Assembly: GCA_963752605.1 (NCBI GenBank) | Contig: CAVVYW010000006.1 | Location: 372,001-436,000 of the forward strand | Direction: 5' to 3' | DNA: 64,000 nucleotides | Source: CAVVYW01 sp963752605 | Lineage (GTDB): Bacteria; Actinomycetota; Thermoleophilia; Solirubrobacterales; 70-9 | Part shown: positions 53,024 to 61,859 of the stretch, piece after piece | How positions within the stretch are numbered: the first letter of the stretch is position 1 | Layout of the letters: every line of letters begins with the position of its first letter | Program-made: the position numbers and the translations under genes | Notes under the pieces: generated by a model | Told to the model about the DNA's origin: nothing | The model's database searches: none | The model's input: only the letters and a program-made list of their open reading frames with translations

Positions 53024-54181
53024 CTACTGCGCCATCGGCAGCTCTTTGCCGCTGACGCCGCCGTTGCCCTGAGGGGCCGCGGCCGGCGATGGCGCCTGCA
53101 TGACCGGCAGCTCAACGGGCGTCGCCGCGACGATGCCGCGGGCGGCCTCTCGAATCATCTGCGAGGCGGGAGCGTCGGGCTCCGCGATGACCAGGGGGTT
53201 GCCCTCGTCCGCGTGCTCGCGCAGCTCCGAGGCCAGGGGGACCTTGGCCAGCAGCGGCACATCCAGCTCATCCGCGAGGAGCTGTCCCCCGCCCTCGCCG
53301 AAGATGGCGACGCGCTCGCCGTCCGGCCCGGTGAAGGCGGACATGTTCTCGATCACGCCCATCACCTCGAGGTCGACCTTGCTGGCCATCTCGGCGGCGC
53401 GGCTGGCGACGCTCTGGGCGGCCGGCTGCGGCGTGGTGACGATCAGGATCTTCGCCTGCGGCAGAAGCTGCGCCAGGGTCATCGAGACGTCACCCGTGCC
53501 CGGGGGCAGGTCGAGCAGCAGGTAGTCGAGCTCGTCCCAGGCAACGTCCTCGAGGAACTGCTGAATCGCCTTGTGGAGCATCGGGCCGCGCCAGACCACC
53601 GCCGCGTTCTCCTCGACGAAGAAGCCGATCGACATCACCTTCGGGCCGGCGGGCGAGACGTTCGGGATGATCTTGCGCTCCGGCGAGACCTTCGGCTTCT
53701 CGTTGATCCCGAGCATGCGCGGGATCGAGTAGCCGTAGACGTCGCAGTCGAGCGCGCCCGCCGTGTGCCCCTCGGCGACCAGCGCCGCTGCGAGGTTCGC
53801 GGTCATCGTCGACTTGCCAACGCCGCCCTTGCCCGAGGCGACGCAGATCACGTTCTTGACCTGTGCGAGCGCTCCCTCCGGGAGCTTCGGCCGGCCCAGC
53901 TTCTGCTGGAGCTCGGACTTCTCTCCGTCGGAGAGCACGTCGAAGCCCACGTCCACCGAGCTCACGCCCTCCAGCTCCGAGACGTTCTGGACGACCGCCT
54001 GCTGGAAGTGCGAGCGGATCGGGCAGCCCGGCGTGGTGAGCGAGACCACCACCTCGACCCGGCCGTCGTCGCGGATCTCGATCGAGCGGACCATGCCGAG
54101 CTCGACGATCGAGCGCCGCAGCTCGGGGTCGATCACGGCCGTGAGCTTCTCCGTGACCTGTTCCTTGGTTGGTTCAGCCAT
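53024..54181 (-). CDS. mrp: Mrp/ApbC-family P-loop ATPase, Fe-S cluster carrier
   Basis: A protein of 385 residues from the ATG at 54181. The N-terminal DUF59/MIP18 domain (LTAVIDPELRRSIVELGMVR) is followed by the deviant Walker A ASGKGGVGKSTMTANLAAAL, LDCDVYGYSIPRMLG and LLLDLPPGTGDVSMTLAQLL. The C-terminal segment reads ENMSAFTGPDGERVAIFGEG, where many bacterial homologues have CPHC. The CxxC is absent here, as is usual in actinobacterial members as far as I know. It delivers Fe-S clusters to target proteins. A GAGACT box lies 6 nt upstream. Confidence 0.92.
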   Translation of the reverse strand: MAEPTKEQVTEKLTAVIDPELRRSIVELGMVRSIEIRDDGRVEVVVSLTTPGCPIRSHFQQAVVQNVSELEGVSSVDVGFDVLSDGEKSELQQKLGRPKLPEGALAQVKNVICVASGKGGVGKSTMTANLAAALVAEGHTAGALDCDVYGYSIPRMLGINEKPKVSPERKIIPNVSPAGPKVMSIGFFVEENAAVVWRGPMLHKAIQQFLEDVAWDELDYLLLDLPPGTGDVSMTLAQLLPQAKILIVTTPQPAAQSVASRAAEMASKVDLEVMGVIENMSAFTGPDGERVAIFGEGGGQLLADELDVPLLAKVPLASELREHADEGNPLVIAEPDAPASQMIREAARGIVAATPVELPVMQAPSPAAAPQGNGGVSGKELPMAQ

Positions 54182-54252
54182 GCCCAAAGTCTCGCAAACT
54201 CGACCCGGCCGCCTTCCCGCGCGTCAAACCGCGCCTGGGGGGTGAAGGCGGT

Positions 54253-55743
54253 TCAGCTGCCGCGGAGCCCGACCGCGTGAAGGACGGTCCGCAGCAGGAT
54301 CTTGATGTCCGTCCACACCGACCAGCGACCGACGTAGATGTAGTCGATCTTCACCATCTCGTCGAGCGAGACCCGGTGCGGCCCGAGGAGCTGCCAGGGC
54401 CCCGTGACTCCCGGGACCAGGTCGAGCCGGCCGCGGCCCCATCCCTGAATCAGCTCGTCCTCCTCGTGGATCAACGGACGCGGCCCCACCAGGCTCATCT
54501 CGCCCATGAGGATGTTGAGCAGCTGTGGCAGCTCGTCCAGGGAGGTGCGCCGCAGGAAGCGACCCATCCGGGTGATCCGCGGATCATCGGAGATCTTGAA
54601 CAGGCCCTCCCTCGCCTCGTTGCGCAAGTTGAGCTCGTCCTTCTCCTCATCGGCGCCGGCGTTCATGGTCCGGAACTTGAGCATCTGGAACGGCTGCCCC
54701 TTCCGGCCGATCCGCATCTGCCGGAAGAAGGCGGGCCCTCGCGAGTCGAGCCGGATGGCGATGGCCAGCAGGACCATCAGAGGCGCGAGGACCAGGAGCG
54801 CGAGGCTCGCCCCGATCAGGTCGAAGCCGCGCTTCAGGGCGCGCGAGGAGCGGGAGAGGGTCGCGTGGCGCACGGCGAGCACCGTCATCCCATCCAGATC
54901 ATCGGGCTCGATCTCCGCTCCGACCACCTCGAGCACGCGGGGGACGATCGTCACCTTCAGGTTCGATTCCTTCGCGAGCCGCACCAGGTCCAGCATGGCC
55001 TCGCCCTCGGCGTGGTCAGGGGCGACGACGATGCGGTGCGCGCCGAACTTGCGCGCCACGTGGTTGACCTCGTCCACCGTCCAGGCCGAAACGCCGCTCT
55101 GGGCATCGTCAGTGCGGCGGGGGACCAAGGGCATCGCGGCGCAGACCTCTGCGTCGATGTTGTTGCTCTGCCGGAGGCGCTCGCGGATCCGCTGCGCCGA
55201 CTCGCTGTCCCCGAGGACGAGACAGCGCTCCGGCGGCCGAAACCATCTCGCCGAGGCACGGGCGAAGGCCCTCATGGCCACCATGGCGACGAACAGGCCG
55301 AGCCAGAGGGCGACGATCTGCAGCTTGCCGAGCTGACCGACGATCATGACGCCCTCCAGCAGCCAGATGACCAGGGCGTAGACCGTGGCCAAGCCGAAAA
55401 GGCTGGGAGCCTCCTCGAGCGTCGTCTTGCGCAGGAGGAGGTCGTCGCGGTCGTAGAGGCCCTTCAGCTTCGACATCAGCACGACGATCGGGATGGCCGC
55501 CAGCGCTGCGAGCTCGAGGGTGTTGTCGCCGACCAGGTGCACGCAGACGAGCAGGGCGATCGCGACCGCCGCGATGTCCGCAGCCACCAGCAGCCGACGG
55601 CCGACTGCGTCCCTGCTCAGGGACGATCTGGTCTTGACGCGAGGTCCGAAGGCCCGTCGGTCGCGCACGAGCCCGTCCGTCGCCGGCCAGGCCTCAGCGG
55701 CGCCCTGCCGCTCCTCGAAGATGGTGCGTGATCTGGATTCCAT
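54253..55743 (-). CDS. Polyprenyl-phosphate sugar phosphotransferase (WbaP/exopolysaccharide type)
   Basis: A protein of 496 residues. Several N-terminal membrane helices (LLVAADIAAVAIALLVCVHL) and a CoA-binding-like Rossmann segment (ERCLVLGDSESAQRIRERLR) precede the catalytic bacterial sugar transferase domain: KRGFDLIGASLALLVLAPLM, LKFRTMNAGADEEKDE, MGRFLRRTSLDELPQLLNIL, MSLVGPRPLIHEED and VTGPWQLLGPH. It moves a sugar phosphate to undecaprenyl phosphate, starting a surface polysaccharide. AGGGA lies before the ATG. Confidence 0.92.
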   Translation of the reverse strand: MESRSRTIFEERQGAAEAWPATDGLVRDRRAFGPRVKTRSSLSRDAVGRRLLVAADIAAVAIALLVCVHLVGDNTLELAALAAIPIVVLMSKLKGLYDRDDLLLRKTTLEEAPSLFGLATVYALVIWLLEGVMIVGQLGKLQIVALWLGLFVAMVAMRAFARASARWFRPPERCLVLGDSESAQRIRERLRQSNNIDAEVCAAMPLVPRRTDDAQSGVSAWTVDEVNHVARKFGAHRIVVAPDHAEGEAMLDLVRLAKESNLKVTIVPRVLEVVGAEIEPDDLDGMTVLAVRHATLSRSSRALKRGFDLIGASLALLVLAPLMVLLAIAIRLDSRGPAFFRQMRIGRKGQPFQMLKFRTMNAGADEEKDELNLRNEAREGLFKISDDPRITRMGRFLRRTSLDELPQLLNILMGEMSLVGPRPLIHEEDELIQGWGRGRLDLVPGVTGPWQLLGPHRVSLDEMVKIDYIYVGRWSVWTDIKILLRTVLHAVGLRGS

Positions 55744-55761
55744 TTCAGCTTCCCTAAGTGT

Positions 55762-55787
55762 CCCCTGCCAGGCTCTCAGTGCAGGGG
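55762..55787 (-). promoter_or_regulatory. Leader hairpin of the sugar phosphotransferase gene
   Basis: CCCCTGC-N12-GCAGGGG, a perfect 7-bp stem about 20 nt before the ATG. It is not terminator-like, but close enough to the ribosome site to affect its access. Confidence 0.35.
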
Positions 55788-55874
55788 TCTTCTCGACCGC
55801 TCAACATGGTCCGTTTGTCCATTTCGCCTCGTTGCCCGAGCCAAGCCCGCCGCCCCTTGCCAGCGGACCAGGTG

Positions 55875-55904
55875 ATCTTATCCCCCTGAGAGGTCCCTGC
55901 ACAA
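55875..55904 (-). promoter_or_regulatory. Candidate promoter TTGTGC-N18-TAAGAT
   Basis: On the minus strand, about 130 nt upstream of the sugar phosphotransferase ATG. It would give a leader of roughly 125 nt that includes the hairpin at 55762-55787. Confidence 0.35.
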
Positions 55905-55938
55905 GGGCACTTTCTGGAGTGCAAGGGAACCCCCGCAG

Positions 55939-56316
55939 TCAACGCGTCAGTTCGCGAACTGAATCCAGCCAGAGCCCAAGGTGAGGGCGCCGACCCCCTC
56001 CGACAGAGCTTCTCACCGAAGCGGTCACACGGCTCAAGCAGAGTAGGGCTGGGGACCTCCGCGAGAGATGCTTCCGCAGCAGCAGGTCGTCGCGGTCGTA
56101 GAGGCCGCCGAGCTTCGAGATCAGGACGACGATCGGAAGAGCGGCAAGGGTGGCGACCGCGAGGGTGTCGTCCCCGAGCACGGGGATGAAGACGAGCAGC
56201 GCGATGGCGGCGGCGAGGACGTCCGCGACCAGCAGCAGCCGGCGCCCGACGGTGTCCCGAGTGATCGTCTCGGACTTGGCCCTGCCGTATACGAATCGAC
56301 GCCTACCGAACGCCAA
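55939..56316 (-). pseudogene. Truncated duplicate of the sugar phosphotransferase N-terminus
   Basis: A TTG start with GGGGGAG upstream begins a 125-residue frame. Its first 85 residues are clearly paralogous to the neighbour: TVGRRLLLVADVLAAAIALL against AVGRRLLVAADIAAVAIALL, then LAALPIVVLISKLGGLYDRD, DLLLRK against LAAIPIVVLMSKLKGLYDRD, DLLLRK. After DLLLRK the frame shifts; nucleotide similarity persists for about 40 bases (GGAGGTCCCCAGCC against GGAGGCTCCCAGCC) and then fades. The Rossmann and catalytic parts are absent, so it cannot be active. Confidence 0.75.
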
Positions 56317-56499
56317 GCGCTCCCCCGGCCGGCCGCCCGTTGGAAGTACCGCGTCGCTCCACCGGGATGGCGCGTGTTCTCGAAGCCATTAGGCACCAAA
56401 TCGTACTTACTTTTTGGTAGATCAGCCCCCCCTGGGTACCCGAGGGTCGGTAACCCAAGGGTCGCTGAATGCCCTGCACAAGAGCTGGCATCCTGGCTG

Positions 56500-57882
56500 T
56501 CAAACCGTGAACCTGCGATACGCGGACGCGGACGGTCTTGCCTGGGCGGTTCCCTCGTAGAGCGCCCTCACCCGGTATCGACCTCGCCTGATCGACCGGA
56601 GCCACTGCTGAAACTGGCCGCTGGGAACTAGCCGGATGCGTCTGGTCACCGCCGGCATCCAGCGACCCCCCTTCCTGCGCTGGAACTCGAGGGTGATGTG
56701 CCCGGCCTTGGCCCCTTCTACCATGCCCTTGATCCGCGGGCGGGCCCGCTTCGGCATCTCGGTGATCTCGGTCGCAGTTTCCGTGGGCGTCTCGATCGGA
56801 GCGCCTGGGACCTCGATCGGATCGTCTGGGACCTCGATCGGATCGTCTGGGATCTCGATCGGATCGTCTGTGCTCTCGGCTCCGAACAGCTCCCGGAACC
56901 GCGCCGCTGCGTTTGGGAACTGACCGCTCATCAGCTCGTGCTGCCCATCCGCGTCGTATTCGAAGTAGTAGTGGTTGGCGACGTTGTTGGTCCGGATCCA
57001 TTCGTACATCTGCTCGATGAAGTACGGGTTGTCGCCGCCGCCGTGTCCCTGGGGCTGGCTCACTAGTCCCCACTCGGGGAAGGTCATCGGCTTGCCGTGT
57101 TGGGCCGCGAAGTCCCGATGCCACCGAAGGCCATAGGGCTGGTCCATGAAGTCGTTCCAGCGCGCCACCGGGTCCTCCCAATTCGCGATCCAGCTCTTGT
57201 CGTAGACATCAAGCCCTATGTAGTCCACGTACTGGTCGCCGGGGTAGGCCTGGTCCGGAGCGACGTCGACCCTGCCCAGGGACGGATTCCACTCGAACTC
57301 GAAGTCTTGACCAGGCACGCTGCGCATCGAGGTCACGATCTGGCGGAAGTAGGCTGCCCACGCTCCAGGATTGGGGGATGCGGCCCACCTGACCCAGTTC
57401 CCGTTGAACTCGTACCCGGGGCGGACGATCGCGTCCGCCTGACCCTTGGCGACGAGGGTCTGGCCCAGCTTCACGAAGTGGGAGTTGTAGGCTCCGCTCG
57501 CTCCGGTCGTGATCGATCCGCCGCTGTCGGGGATGATCGGAATCGAGAAGTCCATCCGGTATCCGGAGCCGGTCCATGCGCCTGTCTCCCAGGTCGGGGA
57601 CTCGATCGTCGACCAGCTCCGTCCGTCGACGTATTCGAGCGCGCGAGTCAAGCGATGCCCGAGCCACTCGCCGAACTGGTCCACCCCGTCGACGTTGCCG
57701 GCGCCGTTGTAGACGCCAAGCGTGTCCCGCGGCGAGCTGGCCTTCGCATCGGGCACAGCAGCCAAGGATACGGCGAGACATCCTGCGAGCAGCGCGATCG
57801 CCGCAAGGCGGTGTGCGACCCCCCTTATTTGCGCCCCCGCCTCGCGACGGGCTGCCTTGTCGACCGATCCCAAGTGGTCCAT
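56500..57882 (-). CDS. Secreted GH26-like glycoside hydrolase (beta-mannanase type)
   Basis: A protein of 460 residues. The signal peptide is RLAAIALLAGCLAVSLAAVP to DAKA. The barrel domain has LGVYNGAGNVDGVDQFGEWL, RPGYEFNGNWVRW with the likely acid/base Glu, FEFEWNPSLGRVD, DYIGLDVYD and MTFPEWGL with the nucleophile Glu. A linker of four DDPIEVP-like repeats joins a basic C-terminal domain (HITLEFQRRKGGRWMPAVTR). GH26 enzymes cut beta-mannans and related glycans; the cell's own glycan could also be the target. The ATG is 11 nt after a GATAAC box (57894-57899). Confidence 0.8.
   Translation of the reverse strand: MDHLGSVDKAARREAGAQIRGVAHRLAAIALLAGCLAVSLAAVPDAKASSPRDTLGVYNGAGNVDGVDQFGEWLGHRLTRALEYVDGRSWSTIESPTWETGAWTGSGYRMDFSIPIIPDSGGSITTGASGAYNSHFVKLGQTLVAKGQADAIVRPGYEFNGNWVRWAASPNPGAWAAYFRQIVTSMRSVPGQDFEFEWNPSLGRVDVAPDQAYPGDQYVDYIGLDVYDKSWIANWEDPVARWNDFMDQPYGLRWHRDFAAQHGKPMTFPEWGLVSQPQGHGGGDNPYFIEQMYEWIRTNNVANHYYFEYDADGQHELMSGQFPNAAARFRELFGAESTDDPIEIPDDPIEVPDDPIEVPGAPIETPTETATEITEMPKRARPRIKGMVEGAKAGHITLEFQRRKGGRWMPAVTRRIRLVPSGQFQQWLRSIRRGRYRVRALYEGTAQARPSASAYRRFTV
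56785..56868 (-). repeat. 21-bp tandem repeat encoding the DDPIEVP linker
   Basis: Three near-identical 21-bp units (56806-56826, 56827-56847, 56848-56868; one base differs in the last) and a degenerate fourth at 56785-56805. Each unit encodes seven residues, so unit number can change without breaking the frame. Confidence 0.85.
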
Positions 57883-57893
57883 GCCCTTGGGCG

Positions 57894-57938
57894 GTTATCG
57901 ACGCCCCCTGCGTAGCTCGAGTCCGGCGCCGATAAATT
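57894..57938. promoter_or_regulatory. Divergent -10 boxes of the GH26-like (-) and GT39-like (+) genes
   Basis: GATAAC (57894-57899, minus strand) is 11 nt before the GH26 ATG. TAAATT (57933-57938, plus strand) is 6 nt before the ATG at 57945. Neither gene has a Shine-Dalgarno. Confidence 0.48.
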
Positions 57939-57944
57939 GGACCG

Positions 57945-59516
57945 ATGTCGTATGCAAGCGCCGGTGCAACACGAGCAGGCACCGGTGCCACACCACGGGT
58001 AAGCGGGTGGGTCGCTGACCGGCCGCACCTGTGGGCCGTGGCGGGCCTGACGGGAATCGCCGCGATCCTCCGGTTCGCGACGCTGGACGTCCAGAGCTTC
58101 TACGGCGACGAGACGGTCACTGCCCAGCTGCTGCGCATGGATCTATGGGGGATGCTGGGGGAGATCTCGGCAAGCGAGTCGGCGCCGCCGCTCTACTACG
58201 CCCTCGCCTGGGCCTGGGGAAATGTGTTCGGCACAGGCGAGGTCGGACTGCGTTCGTTCTCGGCTCTGATCGGGACCGCGATCGTCCCGGTCGCGTACCT
58301 TGCCGGCGCGAGACTGACCACGCCGCGGGTCGGGCTGATCGTCGCCGCCCTTGCCGCCGTCAACCCGATGCTGGTCTGGTTCTCACAGGAGGCGCGCGTC
58401 TACGCCCTGTTCGCGCTCCTCGCCGCCCTCTCGTTCCTTGCCTTCGTCGCCGCCCTCAGGGAGCCCCGGCCTCGCGCGATCCTGCTCTGGGCGCTTGCCT
58501 CGGGGCTGGCCCTCGCGGTGCACTACTTCGCTGCATTCCTGATCATCCCCGAGGCGGCGCTGCTCCTTCTCGCCGGGGCCGAGCGGCGCAGGGTTCTGAT
58601 CGCATCGCTGGGGCTTGGAGTCGTTGCCGCCGCGTTGCTCCCGCTCGCGGTCGAACAGCGTGCCAACGGCGGCACCGAATGGATCGCCGCGGAGAACCCG
58701 ATCGCGGAGCGGGTTGCCGACACCGGCCTCCAGTTCCTCGTCGGTCCGAACGTGGCGGCTCCGCTGATCGTCGGCCCGATCGCCGCAGCGCTGGCGCTGG
58801 TCGGGCTGTGGCTGCTCATCCGCCGCGGGGATCACGACGACCGCGGCGCGGCGAAGGTCGCGGCGATCGTCGGAGCGACCGCGATCGCCCTCCCTCTCCT
58901 CGTCGCCGTCGTTGGCCCCGACACGTTTCTTCAGAGGACGATGATCATGGCTTGGCTTCCGCTCGCGACGGTGGTCGCGATCGGGTTTGGCGCGCGTCGC
59001 GCGGGCAGGGCCGGATGGATCGCCGCCGGTGCGCTTTGTGCTCTCGGCATCGCCGTGGTGATCGCGGTCGCGACATCGCCGACCCTGCAGCGAGACGATT
59101 GGCGGCGCGCGGCTGAGGTGATCGGTGACTCCGCCGCCGAGCGCGTCCTGGTGGTCAACCCGGCGGTCGCAGGCCCACCGCACCGCCAGGCGATTGAGTA
59201 CTACCTGCCGTCCTCAACCCCCGCTCCAAGCGACGCACGGGTGCGCGAGGTCGAGCTTCTCAGCCTCAACGACAATGGGCTCGACGCGCAGATCCGCGGC
59301 GTCCCGGATCTCCCCGAGATCACCGCTCCGCCGGGGTTCCGGGAGACGGCGCGGGTGGACGAGGACAGGTTCACCCTGATCCGCTTTGAGGCGCCGGCCG
59401 AACGGCCGATCTCTCAGGAGTGGGTGGGAGCCGTCCAGGAGGCGCTGCAGGACGAGGGCCGGGGCCCGACCAGGCTGCTCCTGCTTCCCCCGGAGTCCGA
59501 CCCGAACTCGGCCTGA
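57945..59516 (+). CDS. GT39/ArnT-like membrane glycosyltransferase
   Basis: A protein of 523 residues with about ten to twelve membrane helices. After LWAVAGLTGIAAILRFATLD the first outer loop has QSFYGDETVTAQLLRM, with the Asp-Glu pair expected at the catalytic site of PMT-fold enzymes. SESAPPLYYALAWAW and NPMLVWFSQEARVYALFALL are typical of this group. A soluble C-terminal domain follows (DWRRAAEVIGDSAAERVLVV). It uses a polyprenyl-phosphate sugar to glycosylate a lipid or protein outside the membrane. Confidence 0.87.
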   Translation: MSYASAGATRAGTGATPRVSGWVADRPHLWAVAGLTGIAAILRFATLDVQSFYGDETVTAQLLRMDLWGMLGEISASESAPPLYYALAWAWGNVFGTGEVGLRSFSALIGTAIVPVAYLAGARLTTPRVGLIVAALAAVNPMLVWFSQEARVYALFALLAALSFLAFVAALREPRPRAILLWALASGLALAVHYFAAFLIIPEAALLLLAGAERRRVLIASLGLGVVAAALLPLAVEQRANGGTEWIAAENPIAERVADTGLQFLVGPNVAAPLIVGPIAAALALVGLWLLIRRGDHDDRGAAKVAAIVGATAIALPLLVAVVGPDTFLQRTMIMAWLPLATVVAIGFGARRAGRAGWIAAGALCALGIAVVIAVATSPTLQRDDWRRAAEVIGDSAAERVLVVNPAVAGPPHRQAIEYYLPSSTPAPSDARVREVELLSLNDNGLDAQIRGVPDLPEITAPPGFRETARVDEDRFTLIRFEAPAERPISQEWVGAVQEALQDEGRGPTRLLLLPPESDPNSA

Positions 59517-59598
59517 GCCGCGGGTCAGGTCAGGAGGACGCGCCCGCATCGCCGGATTGCTCTTGCACAGCAGCGGGAGTGGCGGCGCGTCCCACCGC

Positions 59599-59604
59599 TA
59601 CTGT
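59599..59604 (+). promoter_or_regulatory. Candidate -10 box upstream of the GT4 gene
   Basis: TACTGT ends 7 nt before an ATG at 59612, whose short frame (16 codons) leads into the GT4 gene one base out of phase. Either that ATG is unused or one base is wrong near 59655. Confidence 0.3.
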
Positions 59605-59658
59605 TGCTGCGATGCGGCAGTGGGCAGAGCAAGCGGCGGGAGAAGTTCGAGCAGAGCT

Positions 59659-60843
59659 TTGAACGCGGCGGACGCTGGAACCGCCTCACCCGTCGCCAGG
59701 GCTCGCGCTGAGGGTGAGCGGGAGACCGCTGGAGGCGGTCAATCCCCGATACGCCTTGCCGCCTACACCGACTCGATGACGTTTGGGGGCTCCTTCAAGG
59801 CGCTGGCGTTGTTGCTGGGTGGGCTCGCATCGCGTTTTGAAGTAACCGTGCTCGGAATCGATCCCGCCGTCGTCGAGCAGGTTGCCCAATCGCGACCAGG
59901 AAGTACGACCGCCGTGATTAGGCGAGCTCGAAACAAGTGGGACTGGCCTGGTATCGCCGCGCACATCAAGGCCATTCGAGACCTCCGCCCGGACATCCTG
60001 CACGCGAGCCTCCCGTATCCCTGGTCCTGCACCTACGCGATCGGGGCCGGCCTCCTCACCCCCGGCGTGCGGACGGTCGCAGTCCAGCACGCGATCCTTC
60101 CGCCGCAGGTGAGGCGGCAGGCGTGGCTCAACCACCTCAGCCTGTCGCGCCTCGACGCTCACGTTGCGCTCACGCCGAGGCAGGCGCGCCTGATCGAGGG
60201 GATGGCACGCCTGCGGCCGGGCTCGATGCGGATCATCCCCAACGGGGTCGCCGACGTCGACGTCGAGCCCGTGTCGCGCCCGGTTCCGGGCCCGATCGTC
60301 GGCTATGTCGGCCGGCTCTCCCCGGAGAAGGGACTCGACGTGCTGGTGCGCACACTCGAGCGGATCCCCGAGCTGACCGTGGTGCTCGTCGGCGACGGGC
60401 CGGATCGCGAGTCGCTCGAGCGGCTCGCCGCCGAGCTTGGGGTCGCGGATAGGCTGACCCTGCCGGGTTGGATAGAGGAGCCGAGGCCGTGGCTGGCGAT
60501 GTTCGACGTGTTCGCGTTTCCCTCGCGCAGCGAGGGGTTCGGCCTCGCCTTGATTGAGGCGATGTTCGCGTCGCGTCCAGTGGTCGCCACCGCAATTGGC
60601 GGGATTCCAGATGTCGTGGTGGATGGTGAGACCGGTCTGCTGGTGCCCCCCGAGGATCCCACTGCTCTCGCACAGGCACTCGGTACCCTGCTCGCCGACG
60701 ACGAACTCCGGCTGGCGATGGGAACGCGGGGTCGTGCCCGCGCGAGACAGGAGTTCAACCTTGAGAACATGATTCACAGCTACGAGTCGCTGTACGAGGA
60801 TCTCCTCTCGCCGGGCCGGCCTTCACCGAATTCGGGGCCTTGA
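59659..60843 (+). CDS. Family 4 glycosyltransferase
   Basis: About 394 residues from the TTG at 59659; the start is uncertain. After a low-complexity lead the GT-B fold begins IRLAAYTDSMTFGGSFKALA. TVAVQHAILPPQVRRQAWLN and LDAHVALTPRQARL belong to the acceptor half. VGYVGRLSPEKGLDVLVRTL, VLVGDGPDRESLERLAAELG and FAFPSRSEGFGLALIEAMFA (the E-x7-E motif) form the nucleotide-sugar half. It is a close paralogue of the GT4 gene at the right edge. The next gene starts inside its stop (TTGA). Confidence 0.87.
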   Translation: MNAADAGTASPVARARAEGERETAGGGQSPIRLAAYTDSMTFGGSFKALALLLGGLASRFEVTVLGIDPAVVEQVAQSRPGSTTAVIRRARNKWDWPGIAAHIKAIRDLRPDILHASLPYPWSCTYAIGAGLLTPGVRTVAVQHAILPPQVRRQAWLNHLSLSRLDAHVALTPRQARLIEGMARLRPGSMRIIPNGVADVDVEPVSRPVPGPIVGYVGRLSPEKGLDVLVRTLERIPELTVVLVGDGPDRESLERLAAELGVADRLTLPGWIEEPRPWLAMFDVFAFPSRSEGFGLALIEAMFASRPVVATAIGGIPDVVVDGETGLLVPPEDPTALAQALGTLLADDELRLAMGTRGRARARQEFNLENMIHSYESLYEDLLSPGRPSPNSGP

Positions 60844-61859
60844 CCCCCGCCGTGCCGAGCTATGACCTCGTCGGCTGTGGCGCGGTCATGCAGGCCGTTC
60901 ACGTCCCCGTCCTGAAGTTCCTGCAGCAGGGACCCGAGCTTCAGATCGCCGCCTGCTATGACCGCGACCCGGATCTGGCCCGCCGCGTCGCCGGAATGCT
61001 CGGCACCGAGCGCTGGGGGACGGAGGTATCGCCGCGCGAGGACGACGGGGTGGACGCGGCGGTGGTGGCGACCCCGCCGAGCAGCCACGCGGCAATCGCG
61101 GAGCAGTATGCCCAAGCCGGTAAGAGCGCCTTTGTCGAGAAGCCGCTCACCTCGACCGCCAAGGAGGCGAAGGGGCTGGTGGATCAGTCGGCGGCCAGGG
61201 GCGTCAGGGTGGCGGTCAACCAGTTCTGGCGCTTCTCCCCGAGCATGGAGACCGCCCGTATGCTGCTGCGGGATCAGCTGGGCGAGGTGCGATCGGTCGA
61301 GGCCTCGGAGGGATCCAGGTGGGACTGGTCACCGGCATCGGACTACGTAGTCGAGGATCCCTGGGGCGGCGTCATCCACGATACAGGCGCCCATCTGATC
61401 GACGCGGTCCTCTATCTGCTCGGCCTGGACTCACGCGAGGACGCTGTTCCCGTGGAGATCGAAGGGGTCAGAAAGCTTCCCTCGCGAGAGCCATCGCACG
61501 AGTGCCGGGCGCGACTCGAGCTCGGAATATCGAGCAGTCAAAACGTCGAGGTGGATCTGGCGATGAGCCGCTTGCGTCCCGTCGCGCGCGGGATCAAGGT
61601 CCGAGGCTCGTTCGGGGTGCTGTTCGTTCCCGCGGGGTTTGCCCCTGCTCCGGTTCTCTTCCGGGGGTCGACCGGGTTCAGGCTGCGTCCCGCGGCCACC
61701 GCACCCGAGCCGATTGACCTGGGCGGCTGCTTCTTGCTCGCTCACAAAGAGTTCCTGGCGGCGCTTCGAGATCCCAGGGTCGCTATGAGGATCGACGCCA
61801 GGCGCTTCCTGCTCCTCAGCCGGATCCTCGAAACCCTGCACGACAACGGTGGTCGGTGA
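60840..61859 (+). CDS. Gfo/Idh/MocA-family oxidoreductase
   Basis: A protein of 339 residues from the TTG at 60840 (GTG 60852 also possible). YDLVGCGAVMQAVHVPVLKF is the NAD-binding start; VDAAVVATPPSSHAAIAEQY, SAFVEKPLTSTAKEAKGLVD with the EKP motif, and GGVIHDTGAHLIDAVLYLLG with the HDxxxH-type site follow. Members oxidise or reduce sugars, often nucleotide-activated. It is coupled to the GT4 upstream and to the epimerase downstream (GTGATG), so it likely shapes the sugar used by these transferases. Confidence 0.86.
   Translation: MTPAVPSYDLVGCGAVMQAVHVPVLKFLQQGPELQIAACYDRDPDLARRVAGMLGTERWGTEVSPREDDGVDAAVVATPPSSHAAIAEQYAQAGKSAFVEKPLTSTAKEAKGLVDQSAARGVRVAVNQFWRFSPSMETARMLLRDQLGEVRSVEASEGSRWDWSPASDYVVEDPWGGVIHDTGAHLIDAVLYLLGLDSREDAVPVEIEGVRKLPSREPSHECRARLELGISSSQNVEVDLAMSRLRPVARGIKVRGSFGVLFVPAGFAPAPVLFRGSTGFRLRPAATAPEPIDLGGCFLLAHKEFLAALRDPRVAMRIDARRFLLLSRILETLHDNGGR

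Noticed and set aside
56785..56868. CRISPR-like array
   Set aside because: The repeats are directly adjacent 21-bp units in a coding frame, without spacers.
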